Source: Winslowiella arboricola (GTDB taxonomy: Bacteria > Pseudomonadota > Gammaproteobacteria > Enterobacterales > Enterobacteriaceae). Taken from it: a stretch of DNA of 64,000 bases. Each line of letters starts with the position of its first letter. Positions within the stretch are counted from its first letter, which is position 1. A model generated the notes under the pieces. That model made no database searches and had not been told where the DNA came from. It was given only the letters and a program-made list of their open reading frames with translations. Position numbers and translations under genes: made by a program. The stretch covers positions 47,393-111,392 of the forward strand of contig NZ_JAODIM010000033.1 of the NCBI RefSeq assembly GCF_025527015.1, read 5' to 3'. This document shows positions 20,302 through 29,022 of the stretch, in pieces.

Positions 20302-20359
20302 GCTATGATTAGCCGCTGTTTTTACCACCCAAGTTTCTTAGTCACTATCGAGGTGTCCC

Positions 20360-21784
20360 ATTTTTACCCGAGTTGCTAATTTTTGCCGAAAAGTCCTGAA
20401 TCGCGAAGATGAGGCGCCCACTGAGGTCGAGGAAATCCGTCATATGACGATAATCCCTCGAGATCGCCATACTATCTCGCGGAAAGACATTAGCGAAAAT
20501 GCCCTCAAAGTGCTCTATCGCCTGAATAAAGCCGGATACGAAGCCTACCTGGTAGGCGGCGGCGTACGCGATTTGCTGTTGGGTAAAAAGCCGAAAGATT
20601 TCGATGTGACCACCAACGCCACGCCTGAGCAGATGCGTAAGCTGTTCCGCAACTGCCGACTGGTCGGTCGTCGCTTCCGTCTGGCACACGTGATGTTTGG
20701 TCCGGAAGTGATCGAAGTCGCCACTTTCCGTGGGCATCATCTGGCCGAAGTCGAGCAGGAAGATCGCAACAGCTCGCAGCGCGGCCAGAACGGCATGCTG
20801 CTGCGCGACAATATTTTTGGTTCGATTGAAGATGACGCCCAGCGCCGCGATCTGACCATCAACAGTCTTTACTACAGCGTCGCTGATTTCACCGTGCGTG
20901 ATTACGTCGGCGGCCTGAGCGATCTGCAACAGGGCATTATTCGCATGATTGGCGACCCGGAAACGCGTTATCGCGAAGATCCGGTGCGTATGCTGCGCGT
21001 AGTGCGCTTCGCCGCCAAACTTGATATGAGCATTGCGCCAGAGACCGGTGAGCCGATCCCACGCCTTGCCACGCTGCTGCAGGATATTCCGCCCGCGCGT
21101 CTGTTTGAAGAGACGCTGAAGCTGCTGCAGGCCGGTTACGGTTACAGCACCTATCTGCAACTGCGTGAATATCAGCTGTTCCAGCCACTGTTCCCGATTA
21201 TCACCCGCTACTTTACCGAACAGAGTGACAGTCCGATGGAGCGGATGGTGATTCAGGTGCTGAAAAACACCGATAACCGTATCCACAACCAGATGCGCGT
21301 TAACCCGGCATTCCTGTTTGCCGCCATGTTCTGGTATCCACAGCTGGAAGCGGCGCAGAAAATTGCGCAGGAGAGCGGACTGGCCTACTACGACGCCTTT
21401 GCACTGGCGATGAACGACGTACTGGATGAAGCCTGCCGTGCGCTGGCGATCCCGAAACGCATTACCACGCTGGTACGTGATATCTGGCAGTTGCAGCTGC
21501 GTCTGTCACGTCGCCATGGTAAACGCGCATGGAAGCTGATGGAGCATCCAAAATTCCGTGCTGCCTATGACCTGCTGGCATTACGTGCTGAAGTGGAAAA
21601 CAATCAGGAATTGCAGCGTCTCACCACCTGGTGGAGCGAGTTTCAGGTTGCGGCGCCGCCACAGCAGAAAACCATGCTCAACACCCTGGGCGACGATCCG
21701 GTTCCTCGCCGTCGTACCCGTCGTCCGCGCAAACGCACGCCAGGCGCGGCGGCACCACGTCGTGACGGCAACAGCAACGCATGA
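20360..21784 (+). CDS. pcnB: poly(A) polymerase I, predicted ATT start
   Basis: Adds 3' poly(A) tails that target RNA for decay and controls ColE1-type plasmid copy number. Reading from ATT at 20360 gives (M)[15 protein letters not shown], the same N-terminus as E. coli PcnB, with GAGGTG at 20350-20355. The first ATG in frame (20444) would remove 28 conserved residues. E. coli pcnB is known to use AUU. Motifs: [18 protein letters not shown] (nucleotidyltransferase), [21 protein letters not shown] REDPVRMLR, basic tail [10 protein letters not shown]. 474 aa. Overlaps folK by 4 bp. Confidence 0.93.
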   Translation: MFTRVANFCRKVLNREDEAPTEVEEIRHMTIIPRDRHTISRKDISENALKVLYRLNKAGYEAYLVGGGVRDLLLGKKPKDFDVTTNATPEQMRKLFRNCRLVGRRFRLAHVMFGPEVIEVATFRGHHLAEVEQEDRNSSQRGQNGMLLRDNIFGSIEDDAQRRDLTINSLYYSVADFTVRDYVGGLSDLQQGIIRMIGDPETRYREDPVRMLRVVRFAAKLDMSIAPETGEPIPRLATLLQDIPPARLFEETLKLLQAGYGYSTYLQLREYQLFQPLFPIITRYFTEQSDSPMERMVIQVLKNTDNRIHNQMRVNPAFLFAAMFWYPQLEAAQKIAQESGLAYYDAFALAMNDVLDEACRALAIPKRITTLVRDIWQLQLRLSRRHGKRAWKLMEHPKFRAAYDLLALRAEVENNQELQRLTTWWSEFQVAAPPQQKTMLNTLGDDPVPRRRTRRPRKRTPGAAAPRRDGNSNA

Positions 21785-22260
21785 CACGGGTCTGGATCGC
21801 CTTAGGCAGCAATCTGGCCGATCCACTGCATCAGGTGCAAAATGCACTTGATGCACTGGCTGCGATCCCTGAAAGTCAGTTAATTTCGACTTCGACGCTC
21901 TACCGTACGCCGCCGTATGGCCCGGCGGATCAGCCTGACTATCTTAATGCGGTGATTGCCCTTGAGACCGGGCTGACGCCGGAAGCGCTGCTCGATCACA
22001 CTCAGCGTATTGAGCTGGAGCAGGGACGGGTTCGCAAAGCCGAGCGCTGGGGACCGCGCACGCTGGATCTCGATATCCTGCTGTTTGGCGATTTGACGCT
22101 TAATAGCGAGCGCTTAATCGTGCCGCACTACGATATGAAAAACCGCGCTTTTATGCTGCTGCCGCTGCTGGAGATTGCGCCAGAACTTAGCTTCCCGGAT
22201 GGAGATTCTGTCGCCGAATGTCTGGCAAAGCTTGATAGCAGTGAGATTCAGATCTGGTGA
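21781..22260 (+). CDS. folK: 6-hydroxymethyl-7,8-dihydropterin pyrophosphokinase
   Basis: Transfers pyrophosphate from ATP to hydroxymethyl-dihydropterin in folate synthesis. 159 aa, as in E. coli. Motifs: [43 protein letters not shown]. Start overlaps the pcnB stop (ATGA), indicating translational coupling. Confidence 0.96.
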   Translation: MTRVWIALGSNLADPLHQVQNALDALAAIPESQLISTSTLYRTPPYGPADQPDYLNAVIALETGLTPEALLDHTQRIELEQGRVRKAERWGPRTLDLDILLFGDLTLNSERLIVPHYDMKNRAFMLLPLLEIAPELSFPDGDSVAECLAKLDSSEIQIW

Positions 22261-22319
22261 TCTAAATTTGGTTAGACGCCTGTTTAATAAACAGCATATT
22301 CTGCTTATTAAATATGCGA

Positions 22320-22348
22320 TTGCTGGAGTTTGTCTTCTGTCGTATAAT
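22320..22348 (+). promoter_or_regulatory. sigma-70 promoter in the folK-panB gap
   Basis: TTGCTG (22320-22325), exactly 17 bp, then a consensus TATAAT (22343-22348). The match is among the best in the window and points to a short transcript ending at the terminator 22417-22450, not to panB directly. Confidence 0.6.
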
Positions 22349-22354
22349 TATTTT

Positions 22355-22450
22355 GCCAAAAGAAGAATTTCACCATGCTGTATGTCTGCTGCCCTCGCGA
22401 AGCAGTTGGCTGCAGCGCAAAACCCCGCCTTGTGCGGGGTTTTGCTTTTC
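22355..22450 (+). ncRNA. candidate ~95-nt small RNA or short-peptide mRNA
   Basis: Between the 22320-22348 promoter and the strong terminator. The transcript would run from about 22355 to 22450. It contains ATG at 22375 preceded by AGAAGA, opening a 36-codon frame that ends at 22485, but that frame runs through the terminator stem, so translation is doubtful. No known RNA family was recognised. The remaining bases of the 349-bp folK-panB gap hold the panB leader. Confidence 0.45.
22417..22450 (+). terminator. strong intrinsic terminator before panB
   Basis: Stem GCAAAACCCCGC (22417-22428), loop CTTGT, stem GCGGGGTTTTGC (22434-22445), then TTTTC. A perfect 12-bp stem. Confidence 0.92.
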
Positions 22451-22609
22451 TGTTTTCTAATCCGGGTAACGCCTTTTCGCTATAAGTGATTTTGTCCGTG
22501 CAGTACAAAAATCCTTCTCCTCAAGTGCTCCCCTCTCTGATAAACGTTCCTCTGCCTGGCGCGATACATTACACTTCGCCCATCAGAAATTTCGTCCTGA
22601 GAGGCCGTA

Positions 22610-23404
22610 ATGAAACCGACCACTATTTCTCATCTGCGCCAGTGGAAACAGTCAGGGCGTAAATTTGCCTCGATTACCGCCTACGAATACAGCTTTGCCA
22701 AACTGTTTGCCGAAGAAGGCATTCAGGTATTGCTGGTAGGTGATTCACTGGGGATGACCGTACAGGGCCATGATTCAACGCTGCCGGTAACGGTGTCTGA
22801 TATTGTCTATCACACCCACGCCGTACGCCGCGGCGCTCCTGCGGCTCTGCTGCTCGCCGATCTGCCGTTTATGAGTTACGCCACCCCGCAGCAAACCTTC
22901 GATAACGCCGCGCAGCTGATGCGCGCTGGCGCGAATATGGTCAAACTGGAGGGCGGCAGGTGGCTGGCGGAGACGGTACAGCAGCTGACCGAACGCGCAG
23001 TGCCGGTGTGTGGCCATCTCGGCTTAACCCCGCAGTCGGTCAATGTGTTTGGCGGTTATAAAATCCAGGGACGTGAAGCAGCCGATGCCGATCGCCTGCT
23101 GGAAGATGCGCTGGCGTTAGAAGCCGCCGGTGCGCAGCTGCTGGTGCTGGAGTGTGTGCCAGTGCCGCTGGCGCAACGCGTCACCGCAGCGCTGAATATC
23201 CCGGTGATTGGTATCGGTGCCGGTAATGTGACCGATGGTCAGATTCTGGTGATGCATGACGCCTTTGGCATTACCGGTGGACATATCCCGAAATTCGCGA
23301 AAAACTTCCTTGCTGACAGCGGCGATATCCGCGCGGCGGTGCGCCAGTATATTACTGAAGTCGAAGCCGGAAGTTATCCCGCTGAAGAACACAGTTTCCA
23401 ATAA
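22610..23404 (+). CDS. panB: 3-methyl-2-oxobutanoate hydroxymethyltransferase
   Basis: First committed step of pantothenate synthesis: hydroxymethylates ketoisovalerate using methylene-THF. 264 aa, same as E. coli. Motifs: [73 protein letters not shown]. Followed by panC after 15 bp. Confidence 0.97.
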   Translation: MKPTTISHLRQWKQSGRKFASITAYEYSFAKLFAEEGIQVLLVGDSLGMTVQGHDSTLPVTVSDIVYHTHAVRRGAPAALLLADLPFMSYATPQQTFDNAAQLMRAGANMVKLEGGRWLAETVQQLTERAVPVCGHLGLTPQSVNVFGGYKIQGREAADADRLLEDALALEAAGAQLLVLECVPVPLAQRVTAALNIPVIGIGAGNVTDGQILVMHDAFGITGGHIPKFAKNFLADSGDIRAAVRQYITEVEAGSYPAEEHSFQ

Positions 23405-23419
23405 TCCAGGAGAGAGTCT

Positions 23420-24274
23420 GTGCTGATAATTGAAACCTTGCCGATGCTGCGCCGTGAGATCCGTCGCTGGCGTCAGGATGGCAAGCGCATCGCGCTGGTG
23501 CCGACCATGGGCAATCTGCACGATGGTCATATGACGCTGGTTGATGAAGCGCGTGAGCGCGCCGATATTGTGGTGGCGACTATTTTTGTCAACCCGATGC
23601 AGTTTGAGCGCGCGGACGATCTGGCGCGCTATCCGCGTACCCTGCAGGAAGATTGCGAGAAACTTAATCGTCGTGGTGTTGATCTGGTGTTTTCGCCATC
23701 GCCAGGCGATATCTATCCGCAGGGACTGGATACCCAGACCTTCGTGGAGGTGCCAGGGCTGTCATCACTGCTGGAAGGCGCCAGCCGTCCGGGTCATTTC
23801 CGTGGCGTATCGACGGTAGTCAGCAAGCTGTTTAACCTTGTCCAGCCGGACCTCGCCTGCTTTGGCGAAAAGGATTATCAGCAGCTGGCGTTGATCCGCA
23901 AGATGGTGGCGGATATGGGCTACGATATCGATATTATCGGCGTGCCGACGGTACGCGCCAAAGACGGACTGGCGCTGAGCTCACGTAACGGCTATCTGAC
24001 GGCCGATCAGCGTAAACAGGCTCCGGCCCTGAGCAAAGTGATGAACGGCATGGCGCAGAAGCTCTCTGATGGTGAACGCCATGTGGAGCAGATTATCGCT
24101 GATGCCGAAGCGGAACTGACGGAAAAAGGCTTCCGCCCGGATGGCTTAGCGATTTGCGATGCCGTCACCCTGCTGCCGCTTAATACCGAGAGTCAGCGCG
24201 CGGTGATTTTAATGGCGGCCTGGCTGGGCAATGCGCGGCTGATTGATAACCAACAGGTTGATCTGACGCAGTAG
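23420..24274 (+). CDS. panC: pantothenate synthetase (pantoate-beta-alanine ligase)
   Basis: ATP-dependent condensation of pantoate and beta-alanine. 284 aa. GTG start ([12 protein letters not shown]) with AGGAGAG upstream. Contains the HIGH-like [15 protein letters not shown], the pantoate site [33 protein letters not shown] and KMSKS-like [10 protein letters not shown]. Operon with panB. Confidence 0.97.
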   Translation: MLIIETLPMLRREIRRWRQDGKRIALVPTMGNLHDGHMTLVDEARERADIVVATIFVNPMQFERADDLARYPRTLQEDCEKLNRRGVDLVFSPSPGDIYPQGLDTQTFVEVPGLSSLLEGASRPGHFRGVSTVVSKLFNLVQPDLACFGEKDYQQLALIRKMVADMGYDIDIIGVPTVRAKDGLALSSRNGYLTADQRKQAPALSKVMNGMAQKLSDGERHVEQIIADAEAELTEKGFRPDGLAICDAVTLLPLNTESQRAVILMAAWLGNARLIDNQQVDLTQ

Positions 24275-24342
24275 ACAAGGCCCGGCTATCGACAGATACT
24301 GTTGGTCGTTTTTAATTAGACGCTGAACAAGGTAATAAAGTT

Positions 24343-24723
24343 ATGGTACGCACCATGTTGCAAGGCAAGCTGCACCGGGTAAAAGTAACCCAGGCCGATC
24401 TGCACTATGAAGGCTCCTGCGCAATCGATCAGGATTTCCTTGATGCCTCCGGCATCCTGCAGTATGAAGCGATTGATATTTACAACGTCAATAATGGTCA
24501 GCGTTTTTCGACCTACGCGATTGCAGCTGAGCGCGGTTCAAAAATCATCTCGGTAAATGGCGCCGCTGCGCGCTGCGCCTGTGAAGGTGACCTGCTAATT
24601 ATCTGCTCTTATGTGCAGATGTCAGATGAGCAGGCCCGCGAGTGGCAGCCGAAGGTGGCCTATTTTGAGGGTGACAACCAGATGAAGCGCGTGGCAAAAG
24701 CGGTACCGGTTCAGGTCGCCTGA
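24343..24723 (+). CDS. panD: aspartate 1-decarboxylase
   Basis: Pyruvoyl-dependent decarboxylase making beta-alanine. 126 aa, synthesised as a proenzyme cleaved at Gly24-Ser25 ([11 protein letters not shown]). Adjacent to panC with a 68-bp gap, so the three pantothenate genes lie together (in E. coli an unrelated gene separates panD from panC). AGGTAATAAAG supplies the ribosome site. Confidence 0.97.
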   Translation: MVRTMLQGKLHRVKVTQADLHYEGSCAIDQDFLDASGILQYEAIDIYNVNNGQRFSTYAIAAERGSKIISVNGAAARCACEGDLLIICSYVQMSDEQAREWQPKVAYFEGDNQMKRVAKAVPVQVA

Positions 24724-24730
24724 CCAGCCG

Positions 24731-24764
24731 TGGGGCAGCGTTATCGCTGCCCCATTGCGTTTTT
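24731..24764 (+). terminator. panD intrinsic terminator
   Basis: TGGGGCAGCG-TTAT-CGCTGCCCCA followed by TTGCGTTTTT. It ends the panBCD unit and abuts the convergent yadH stop. Confidence 0.92.
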
Positions 24765-25533
24765 ACGTCCGCAATCCACGTCCACGCTGAATCAGCCACC
24801 ATACCAGCGCATAAAACACCACGATAAAGGCGATCAGCACCGCGAGGGTAAATACCAGCGGCACATCGCTGATGCCAAGGAAACCATAGCGGAAGCCGCT
24901 GATCATATACACAATCGGGTTTAGCTTCGACACCGCCTGCCAGAACGGTGGCAACAGCGTCAGCGAATAGAATACGCCGCCAAGGTATGTCAGTGGCGTC
25001 AGCACAAAGGTCGGGATCAGGCTGATATCGTCAAAAGTACGGGCAAACACCGCATTTAACAGCCCCGCCAGCGAAAACAGAATCGCCGTCAGCAACAGCG
25101 TAATCGCCACCATTGCCCAGGAGTGGACATGGAACGGCACAAAAAATAGCGAAATCGCCGTTACCAGGATACCCACGCAAATTCCGCGCGCCACCCCGCC
25201 GCCAACATAGCCGGCAATAATAATATGGGTTGGTACCGGTGCCACCAGCAGCTCTTCAATATTACGCTGGAACTTAGAGCTAAAGAACGACGAGGAGACG
25301 TTGGCGTAAGCGTTGGTGATCACCGCCATCATAATCAGGCCCGGCACGATAAACTGCATATAGGTGAAACCATGCATATCACCAATCCGCGAGCCGATCA
25401 GATTACCGAAAATGATAAAATAGAGCGTCATGGTAATCACCGGCGGCAGCAGGGTTTGCACCCAGATACGCGCAAAACGGTTAATCTCTTTTTCCCAGAT
25501 ACTCTTTAGCGCTACCCAGTACAAATGTGTCAT
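24763..25533 (-). CDS. yadH: ABC-2 type permease YadH
   Basis: Membrane component of an ABC-2 exporter with about six hydrophobic segments (VQTLLPPVITMTLYFIIFG, FIVPGLIMMAVI, VAITLLLTAILFSLAGLLN). 256 aa. Contains the ABC-2 signature region NIEELLVAPVPTHIIIAGY. Overlaps yadG by 4 bp. The substrate is not established. Confidence 0.93.
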   Translation of the reverse strand: MTHLYWVALKSIWEKEINRFARIWVQTLLPPVITMTLYFIIFGNLIGSRIGDMHGFTYMQFIVPGLIMMAVITNAYANVSSSFFSSKFQRNIEELLVAPVPTHIIIAGYVGGGVARGICVGILVTAISLFFVPFHVHSWAMVAITLLLTAILFSLAGLLNAVFARTFDDISLIPTFVLTPLTYLGGVFYSLTLLPPFWQAVSKLNPIVYMISGFRYGFLGISDVPLVFTLAVLIAFIVVFYALVWWLIQRGRGLRT

Positions 25534-26453
25534 GCCTTCTCCCCTTTCTTCTGCGTCAGCCCGACAAACAGCTCTTCCAGCCGGTTTGCTTTGTTACGCA
25601 TACTCAGCACCTGAACACCCTGCGCGCTAAGCTGACTGAACACACTATTAAGCCCCTGTTCACGCATCACTTCCACTTCCAGCGTCGAGGTATCCACCAG
25701 CCGGTACTGGAAACCTTCCAGCCGTGGCAAGGCGCTTTTTGCTGCCAGATCGAGGATAAAGGTTTCGGATTTAAGCTTGGAAAGCAGCCCTTTCATCGAG
25801 GTGTTTTCCACCAGCTCACCGCTCTGAATAATGCCAATATTGCGGCACAGCATCTCTGCTTCTTCCAGATAATGCGTGGTGAGAATGATGGTGGTTCCCT
25901 GTGCATTAAGCTCTTTCAGGAACGCCCACATCGAACGGCGTAACTCAATATCCACGCCCGCCGTTGGTTCATCGAGGATCAACAGCTTTGGCTCATGCAT
26001 CAGCGCACGGGCAATCATCAGACGACGTTTCATACCACCAGAGAGCATGCGCGCGCGTTCGTTACGCTTCTCCCACAGATCAAGCTGCTTCAGGTATTTT
26101 TCCGCACGTACGATGGCATCGCGCTTTTCAACGCCGTAATACCCCGCCTGATTGACCACAATCTGCATCACGGTCTCAAACGGGTTGAAATTAAACTCCT
26201 GCGGCACCAGCCCAAGCTGGCGCTTGGCGTTGACCACATCGTGCTGCAGGTCGTAACCAAATACCCGCACCTTACCGGCGGTTTTATTTACCAGCGAACT
26301 GATAATGCCGATGGTGGTAGATTTTCCCGCGCCGTTCGGACCGAGCAGTGCATAGAAATCACCGGCCTCAACATTAAGATCGATCCCTTTTAGCGCCTGA
26401 ACGCCGCCCGGATAGGTCTTGGCCAGTTTTTCAAGTTCCAGTGCATAAGTCAT
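25530..26453 (-). CDS. yadG: ABC transporter ATPase YadG
   Basis: ATPase partner of YadH. 307 aa: Walker A GPNGAGKSTT, Q-loop LVPQEFNFNPFETV, signature MLSGGMKRRLMIARA, Walker B LLILDEPTAGVD, switch TTHYLEEAEMLC. The C-terminal ~70 residues are a substrate-class extension common to this group. Divergent from can over 112 bp. Confidence 0.94.
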   Translation of the reverse strand: MTYALELEKLAKTYPGGVQALKGIDLNVEAGDFYALLGPNGAGKSTTIGIISSLVNKTAGKVRVFGYDLQHDVVNAKRQLGLVPQEFNFNPFETVMQIVVNQAGYYGVEKRDAIVRAEKYLKQLDLWEKRNERARMLSGGMKRRLMIARALMHEPKLLILDEPTAGVDIELRRSMWAFLKELNAQGTTIILTTHYLEEAEMLCRNIGIIQSGELVENTSMKGLLSKLKSETFILDLAAKSALPRLEGFQYRLVDTSTLEVEVMREQGLNSVFSQLSAQGVQVLSMRNKANRLEELFVGLTQKKGEKA

Positions 26454-26565
26454 AGGTAAAAGCCTACCCTGTATTGTTTGGTTTTCTTGTTTGCCGTATT
26501 AAAAATTGTGGCGTTGGCCTATAGTACTGCAACGCACTTTGACTTGTTACAGGTCGTTAATTTTA

Positions 26566-27228
26566 ATGAAAGACATAGATACCCTTATCAGCAACAATCG
26601 CGAATGGTCAAAATTGCTGGTCGAAGAGGACCCAGGTTTCTTTGAGCGTCTTGCTGATGCGCAAAAACCCCGTTTTCTGTGGATTGGTTGCTCTGATAGC
26701 CGCGTACCTGCGGAACGTTTAACCGGTCTTGAACCCGGTGAACTGTTCGTTCACCGCAACGTCGCCAACCTGGTGGTTCACACCGACCTGAACTGCCTTT
26801 CCGTGGTGCAATACGCGGTAGAAGTGCTGGAAGTCGAACACATCATTATTTGCGGTCACTATGGCTGCGGCGGTGTGCAGGCGGCGGTTGAAAATCCGGA
26901 ACTGGGGTTAATCAACAACTGGCTGCTGCATATCCGCGACCTGTGGTACAAACATAGCTCATTACTGGGTGAACTGCCGCCAGAAAAACGTTTTGATAAA
27001 TTGTGTGAAATCAACGTGATTGAGCAAGTCTACAACCTTGGTCACTCAACGATAATGCAATCAGCATGGAAGCGCGGCCAGAAAGTGACGATTCATGGCT
27101 GGGTATATGGCATTCACGACGGCTGTCTGCGCGACCTTCAGGTCACCGCCACCAACCGTGAAATCCTCGAGCAACGTTACCGCCATGGCATTTCCAACCT
27201 GCTGAATACCCCGGATAGTCATCGCTGA
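26566..27228 (+). CDS. can: beta-class carbonic anhydrase
   Basis: Interconverts CO2 and bicarbonate, essential in air for bicarbonate-dependent carboxylations. 220 aa, same as E. coli Can. Zinc and catalytic residues: Cys and Asp in [12 protein letters not shown], His and Cys in CGHYGCGGV. Start at 26566 ([14 protein letters not shown]); the in-frame ATG at 26506 is too far upstream. Confidence 0.97.
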   Translation: MKDIDTLISNNREWSKLLVEEDPGFFERLADAQKPRFLWIGCSDSRVPAERLTGLEPGELFVHRNVANLVVHTDLNCLSVVQYAVEVLEVEHIIICGHYGCGGVQAAVENPELGLINNWLLHIRDLWYKHSSLLGELPPEKRFDKLCEINVIEQVYNLGHSTIMQSAWKRGQKVTIHGWVYGIHDGCLRDLQVTATNREILEQRYRHGISNLLNTPDSHR

Positions 27229-27232
27229 TAGT

Positions 27233-27288
27233 CGGGCGGCGATAACGGCTCCCCTGCATAACCTGCAGGGGGGCGTTCTCGCCGCCCG
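27233..27288. repeat. dispersed palindrome, inverted pair (copy 2)
   Basis: Two diverged units of the GGGCGGCGAGAACGCCGCCC family in head-to-head arrangement: CGGGCGGCGATAACGGCTCCCCTGCA, 5 bp, then TGCAGGGGGGCGTTCTCGCCGCCCG written on the opposite strand. Lies in the convergent can-hpt gap. Confidence 0.8.
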
Positions 27289-27315
27289 CCGCAAATAGCG
27301 CCGCAAGAATACAAC

Positions 27316-27335
27316 AGGCCGGTCACTCCGGCCTT
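27316..27335 (-). terminator. hairpin downstream of hpt
   Basis: AGGCCGG-TCACT-CCGGCCTT lies between the convergent can and hpt genes; on the minus strand it is followed by TGTTGTATTCTT, a weak T-rich tract. Confidence 0.5.
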
Positions 27336-27361
27336 GGTCGATTGTGCTGTAAAGCGCGGGA

Positions 27362-27898
27362 TTACTCTTCGAGGATCACAACTTTGCCGACATACGGCAG
27401 ATGGCGATAGCGCTGGGCATAATCGATGCCGTAACCGACCACAAACTCATCAGGAATGGTGAAGCCGACATATTCCACATCTACCGCCACTTCACGACGC
27501 TCAGGTTTATCCAGCAGCGTACAGATCGCCAGTGACTTCGGGCCACGCAGGCTCAGAATTTCGCGCACTTTGCTCAGCGTATTACCGGAATCGATAATAT
27601 CTTCGACAATCAGCACGTCTTTACCACGAATATCTTCGTCGAGGTCTTTGAGGATTTTAACGTCACGGGTAGTGGACATACCGCTGCCGTAGCTGGAGGC
27701 GGTCATAAAATCGACTTCGTGCGAGACATCAATGGTGCGGCACAGATCGGCCATAAACATAAACGAACCACGTAACAGACCCACCAGCACCATATCGCTG
27801 CCGCTGTCACGGTAGTGTTCAGAGATCTGCTTGCCCAGTTCAGCAATGCGGGTTTTGATCTCAGCTTCGGAGATCATCACTTCTACGGAATGTTTCAT
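27362..27898 (-). CDS. hpt: hypoxanthine phosphoribosyltransferase
   Basis: Purine salvage: hypoxanthine + PRPP to IMP. 178 aa from ATG at 27898 ([15 protein letters not shown]), matching E. coli; the ATG 9 bp earlier is too close to the ribosome site. PRPP motif [17 protein letters not shown] and [14 protein letters not shown] are intact. The integrated element begins only 65 bp upstream of this start, so the native hpt promoter may be partly replaced. Confidence 0.96.
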   Translation of the reverse strand: MKHSVEVMISEAEIKTRIAELGKQISEHYRDSGSDMVLVGLLRGSFMFMADLCRTIDVSHEVDFMTASSYGSGMSTTRDVKILKDLDEDIRGKDVLIVEDIIDSGNTLSKVREILSLRGPKSLAICTLLDKPERREVAVDVEYVGFTIPDEFVVGYGIDYAQRYRHLPYVGKVVILEE

Positions 27899-27962
27899 AA
27901 ATTTCATATCTCACTGATTTTAATCAGTTAAAACTATATGCTAGCGCATGATAAGACTAAGT

Positions 27963-27984
27963 ATTGATACACCGATTGATACAC
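27963..27984. other. left attachment site (attL core)
   Basis: ATTGATACACCGATTGATACAC, identical to 44781-44802 at the other end. It is built from a 12-bp unit ATTGATACACCG present 1.8 times here. It marks the left boundary, 65 bp upstream of hpt. Confidence 0.8.
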
Positions 27985-28068
27985 AGAGTATCGCACAACT
28001 GAGAGCAACCGCGATAGCATGAGGACAAAGTAAGCGAGGGATTATATCAGGGATGACTGCTTAGAGAC

Positions 28069-28092
28069 GAAAAACGCCGAACAATTTCGGCG
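28069..28092 (-). terminator. terminator at the left end of the island
   Basis: Minus strand CGCCGAA-ATTG-TTCGGCG followed by TTTTTCG. It lies 36 bp beyond the excisionase stop and would end leftward island transcription before attL and hpt. Confidence 0.8.
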
Positions 28093-28127
28093 CTACTGGC
28101 CCCATTAATCCTCAGCTTTTGCTCGGG

Positions 28128-28361
28128 TTAATGGTCGTCTAGTGCAGCCCAATTTGGTTCAAAATCTTTTGAAGGACGGCTTTTCCTCGCCCACTCATCA
28201 ACAGCTGCTAAGTCTATCCACCGTTCCCTTACACCATAAATTCTCAACACATGGCGCCCTTCCTGCCAAATGCCAGTACGGACCCTTTTGTTTATAACCT
28301 CAATGCTCTCCCCAGTAGCGCGGCAATACATTGAAATGGGAACACATTCCAAGTTGATCAT
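28128..28361 (-). CDS. excisionase-like protein
   Basis: 77-aa basic protein with a winged-helix Xis look: MYCRATGESIEVINKRVRTG (HTH with the recognition segment), WQEGRHVLRIYGVRERWIDL, then AVDEWARKSRP. This pattern is common in excisionase/DUF1233-type proteins. GAGGT supplies the ribosome site. It lies next to attL, at the opposite end from the integrase; in the excised circle it would sit immediately upstream of attP and int in the same orientation. Function inferred. Confidence 0.65.
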   Translation of the reverse strand: MINLECVPISMYCRATGESIEVINKRVRTGIWQEGRHVLRIYGVRERWIDLAAVDEWARKSRPSKDFEPNWAALDDH

Positions 28362-28436
28362 GATTTACCTCAAAATATGTTAGCGATTGATATGTAACTC
28401 TTTTAATATCCCTCTTCATTCAAAAAGGAAATTACT

Positions 28437-28796
28437 ATGGACGCAACATACCTTACGACATTAATTATTCAGTTAAATAAAGCCATCGACTCGGGCAAAC
28501 ATCAAGACATTACGATTGATCAAGTCCATATATCCATTGAGAAAAAATCACTTTTGCGCTTCATAAAAGAGGCTTGCGGTAAAGACATCGATTTAAGTGT
28601 TCAGTTAAGCAGCTCCAGTGACTTTGAAGCAAAATATGAAGAACGAATTAACCAAATTTTTGCCGCTTATGCTGGGGATGAATCACGGAGATGGGGGGTG
28701 AAAAATTCAGGGCTGTGCCTTGCTCTCGCATGGACGAATGAAATCGTTCAGCAACATTTCGTTTTTCCAAACGATCCTCAGTATCAGTTGAAATAA
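28437..28796 (+). CDS. unknown island cargo protein
   Basis: 119 aa, on the strand opposite to the packaging genes and noticeably AT-rich compared with the host genes. AAAGGAAATTACT precedes the ATG. No signal peptide or TM; mixed alpha/beta composition (ITIDQVHISIEKKSLLRF). It lies between the packaging operon end and the excisionase, a common position for satellite accessory genes. No family recognised. Confidence 0.6.
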   Translation: MDATYLTTLIIQLNKAIDSGKHQDITIDQVHISIEKKSLLRFIKEACGKDIDLSVQLSSSSDFEAKYEERINQIFAAYAGDESRRWGVKNSGLCLALAWTNEIVQQHFVFPNDPQYQLK

Positions 28797-28840
28797 TAAA
28801 TACTTGGGCAGCTCTCACTGCCCGATTAAACTGTTTGCTG

Positions 28841-29014
28841 TCATCTTGGCGAGTTAGGCTTTGTCCACTTAAATTCCCCGAAGTCCCGCTCCTTTGTCGC
28901 TTCAACGCGGCTTAGGTGTGTTCTAATCATCAGCCTCTCCTGCCCGTTTAGCTTATGCCCCTTCTTCTGCATTACGGTTATAACCACACTCTCTATCAGC
29001 TCCCGTTTCAACAT
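28841..29014 (-). CDS. 57-aa protein downstream of tail gene I
   Basis: Small basic protein starting MLKRELIESVVITVMQKKGH, then LNGQERLMIRTHLSRVEATKERDFGEFKW. The ATG at 29014 is 8 bp after the upstream stop, with GAGGTG in the right place, so it looks translated in the packaging operon. Predicted largely helical. No family recognised; possibly a small head or tail completion factor, by position only. Confidence 0.55.
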   Translation of the reverse strand: MLKRELIESVVITVMQKKGHKLNGQERLMIRTHLSRVEATKERDFGEFKWTKPNSPR

Positions 29015-29022
29015 AAATCACC

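Noticed and set aside
22375..22485. A 36-codon peptide gene as the main product of the folK-panB transcript
   Set aside because: The frame runs through the terminator stem, so a full-length message would be rare; kept only as a possibility within the RNA entry.
27900..28000. A tRNA gene as integration target
   Set aside because: No cloverleaf-compatible sequence was seen at either repeat; flanks are the hpt upstream region.
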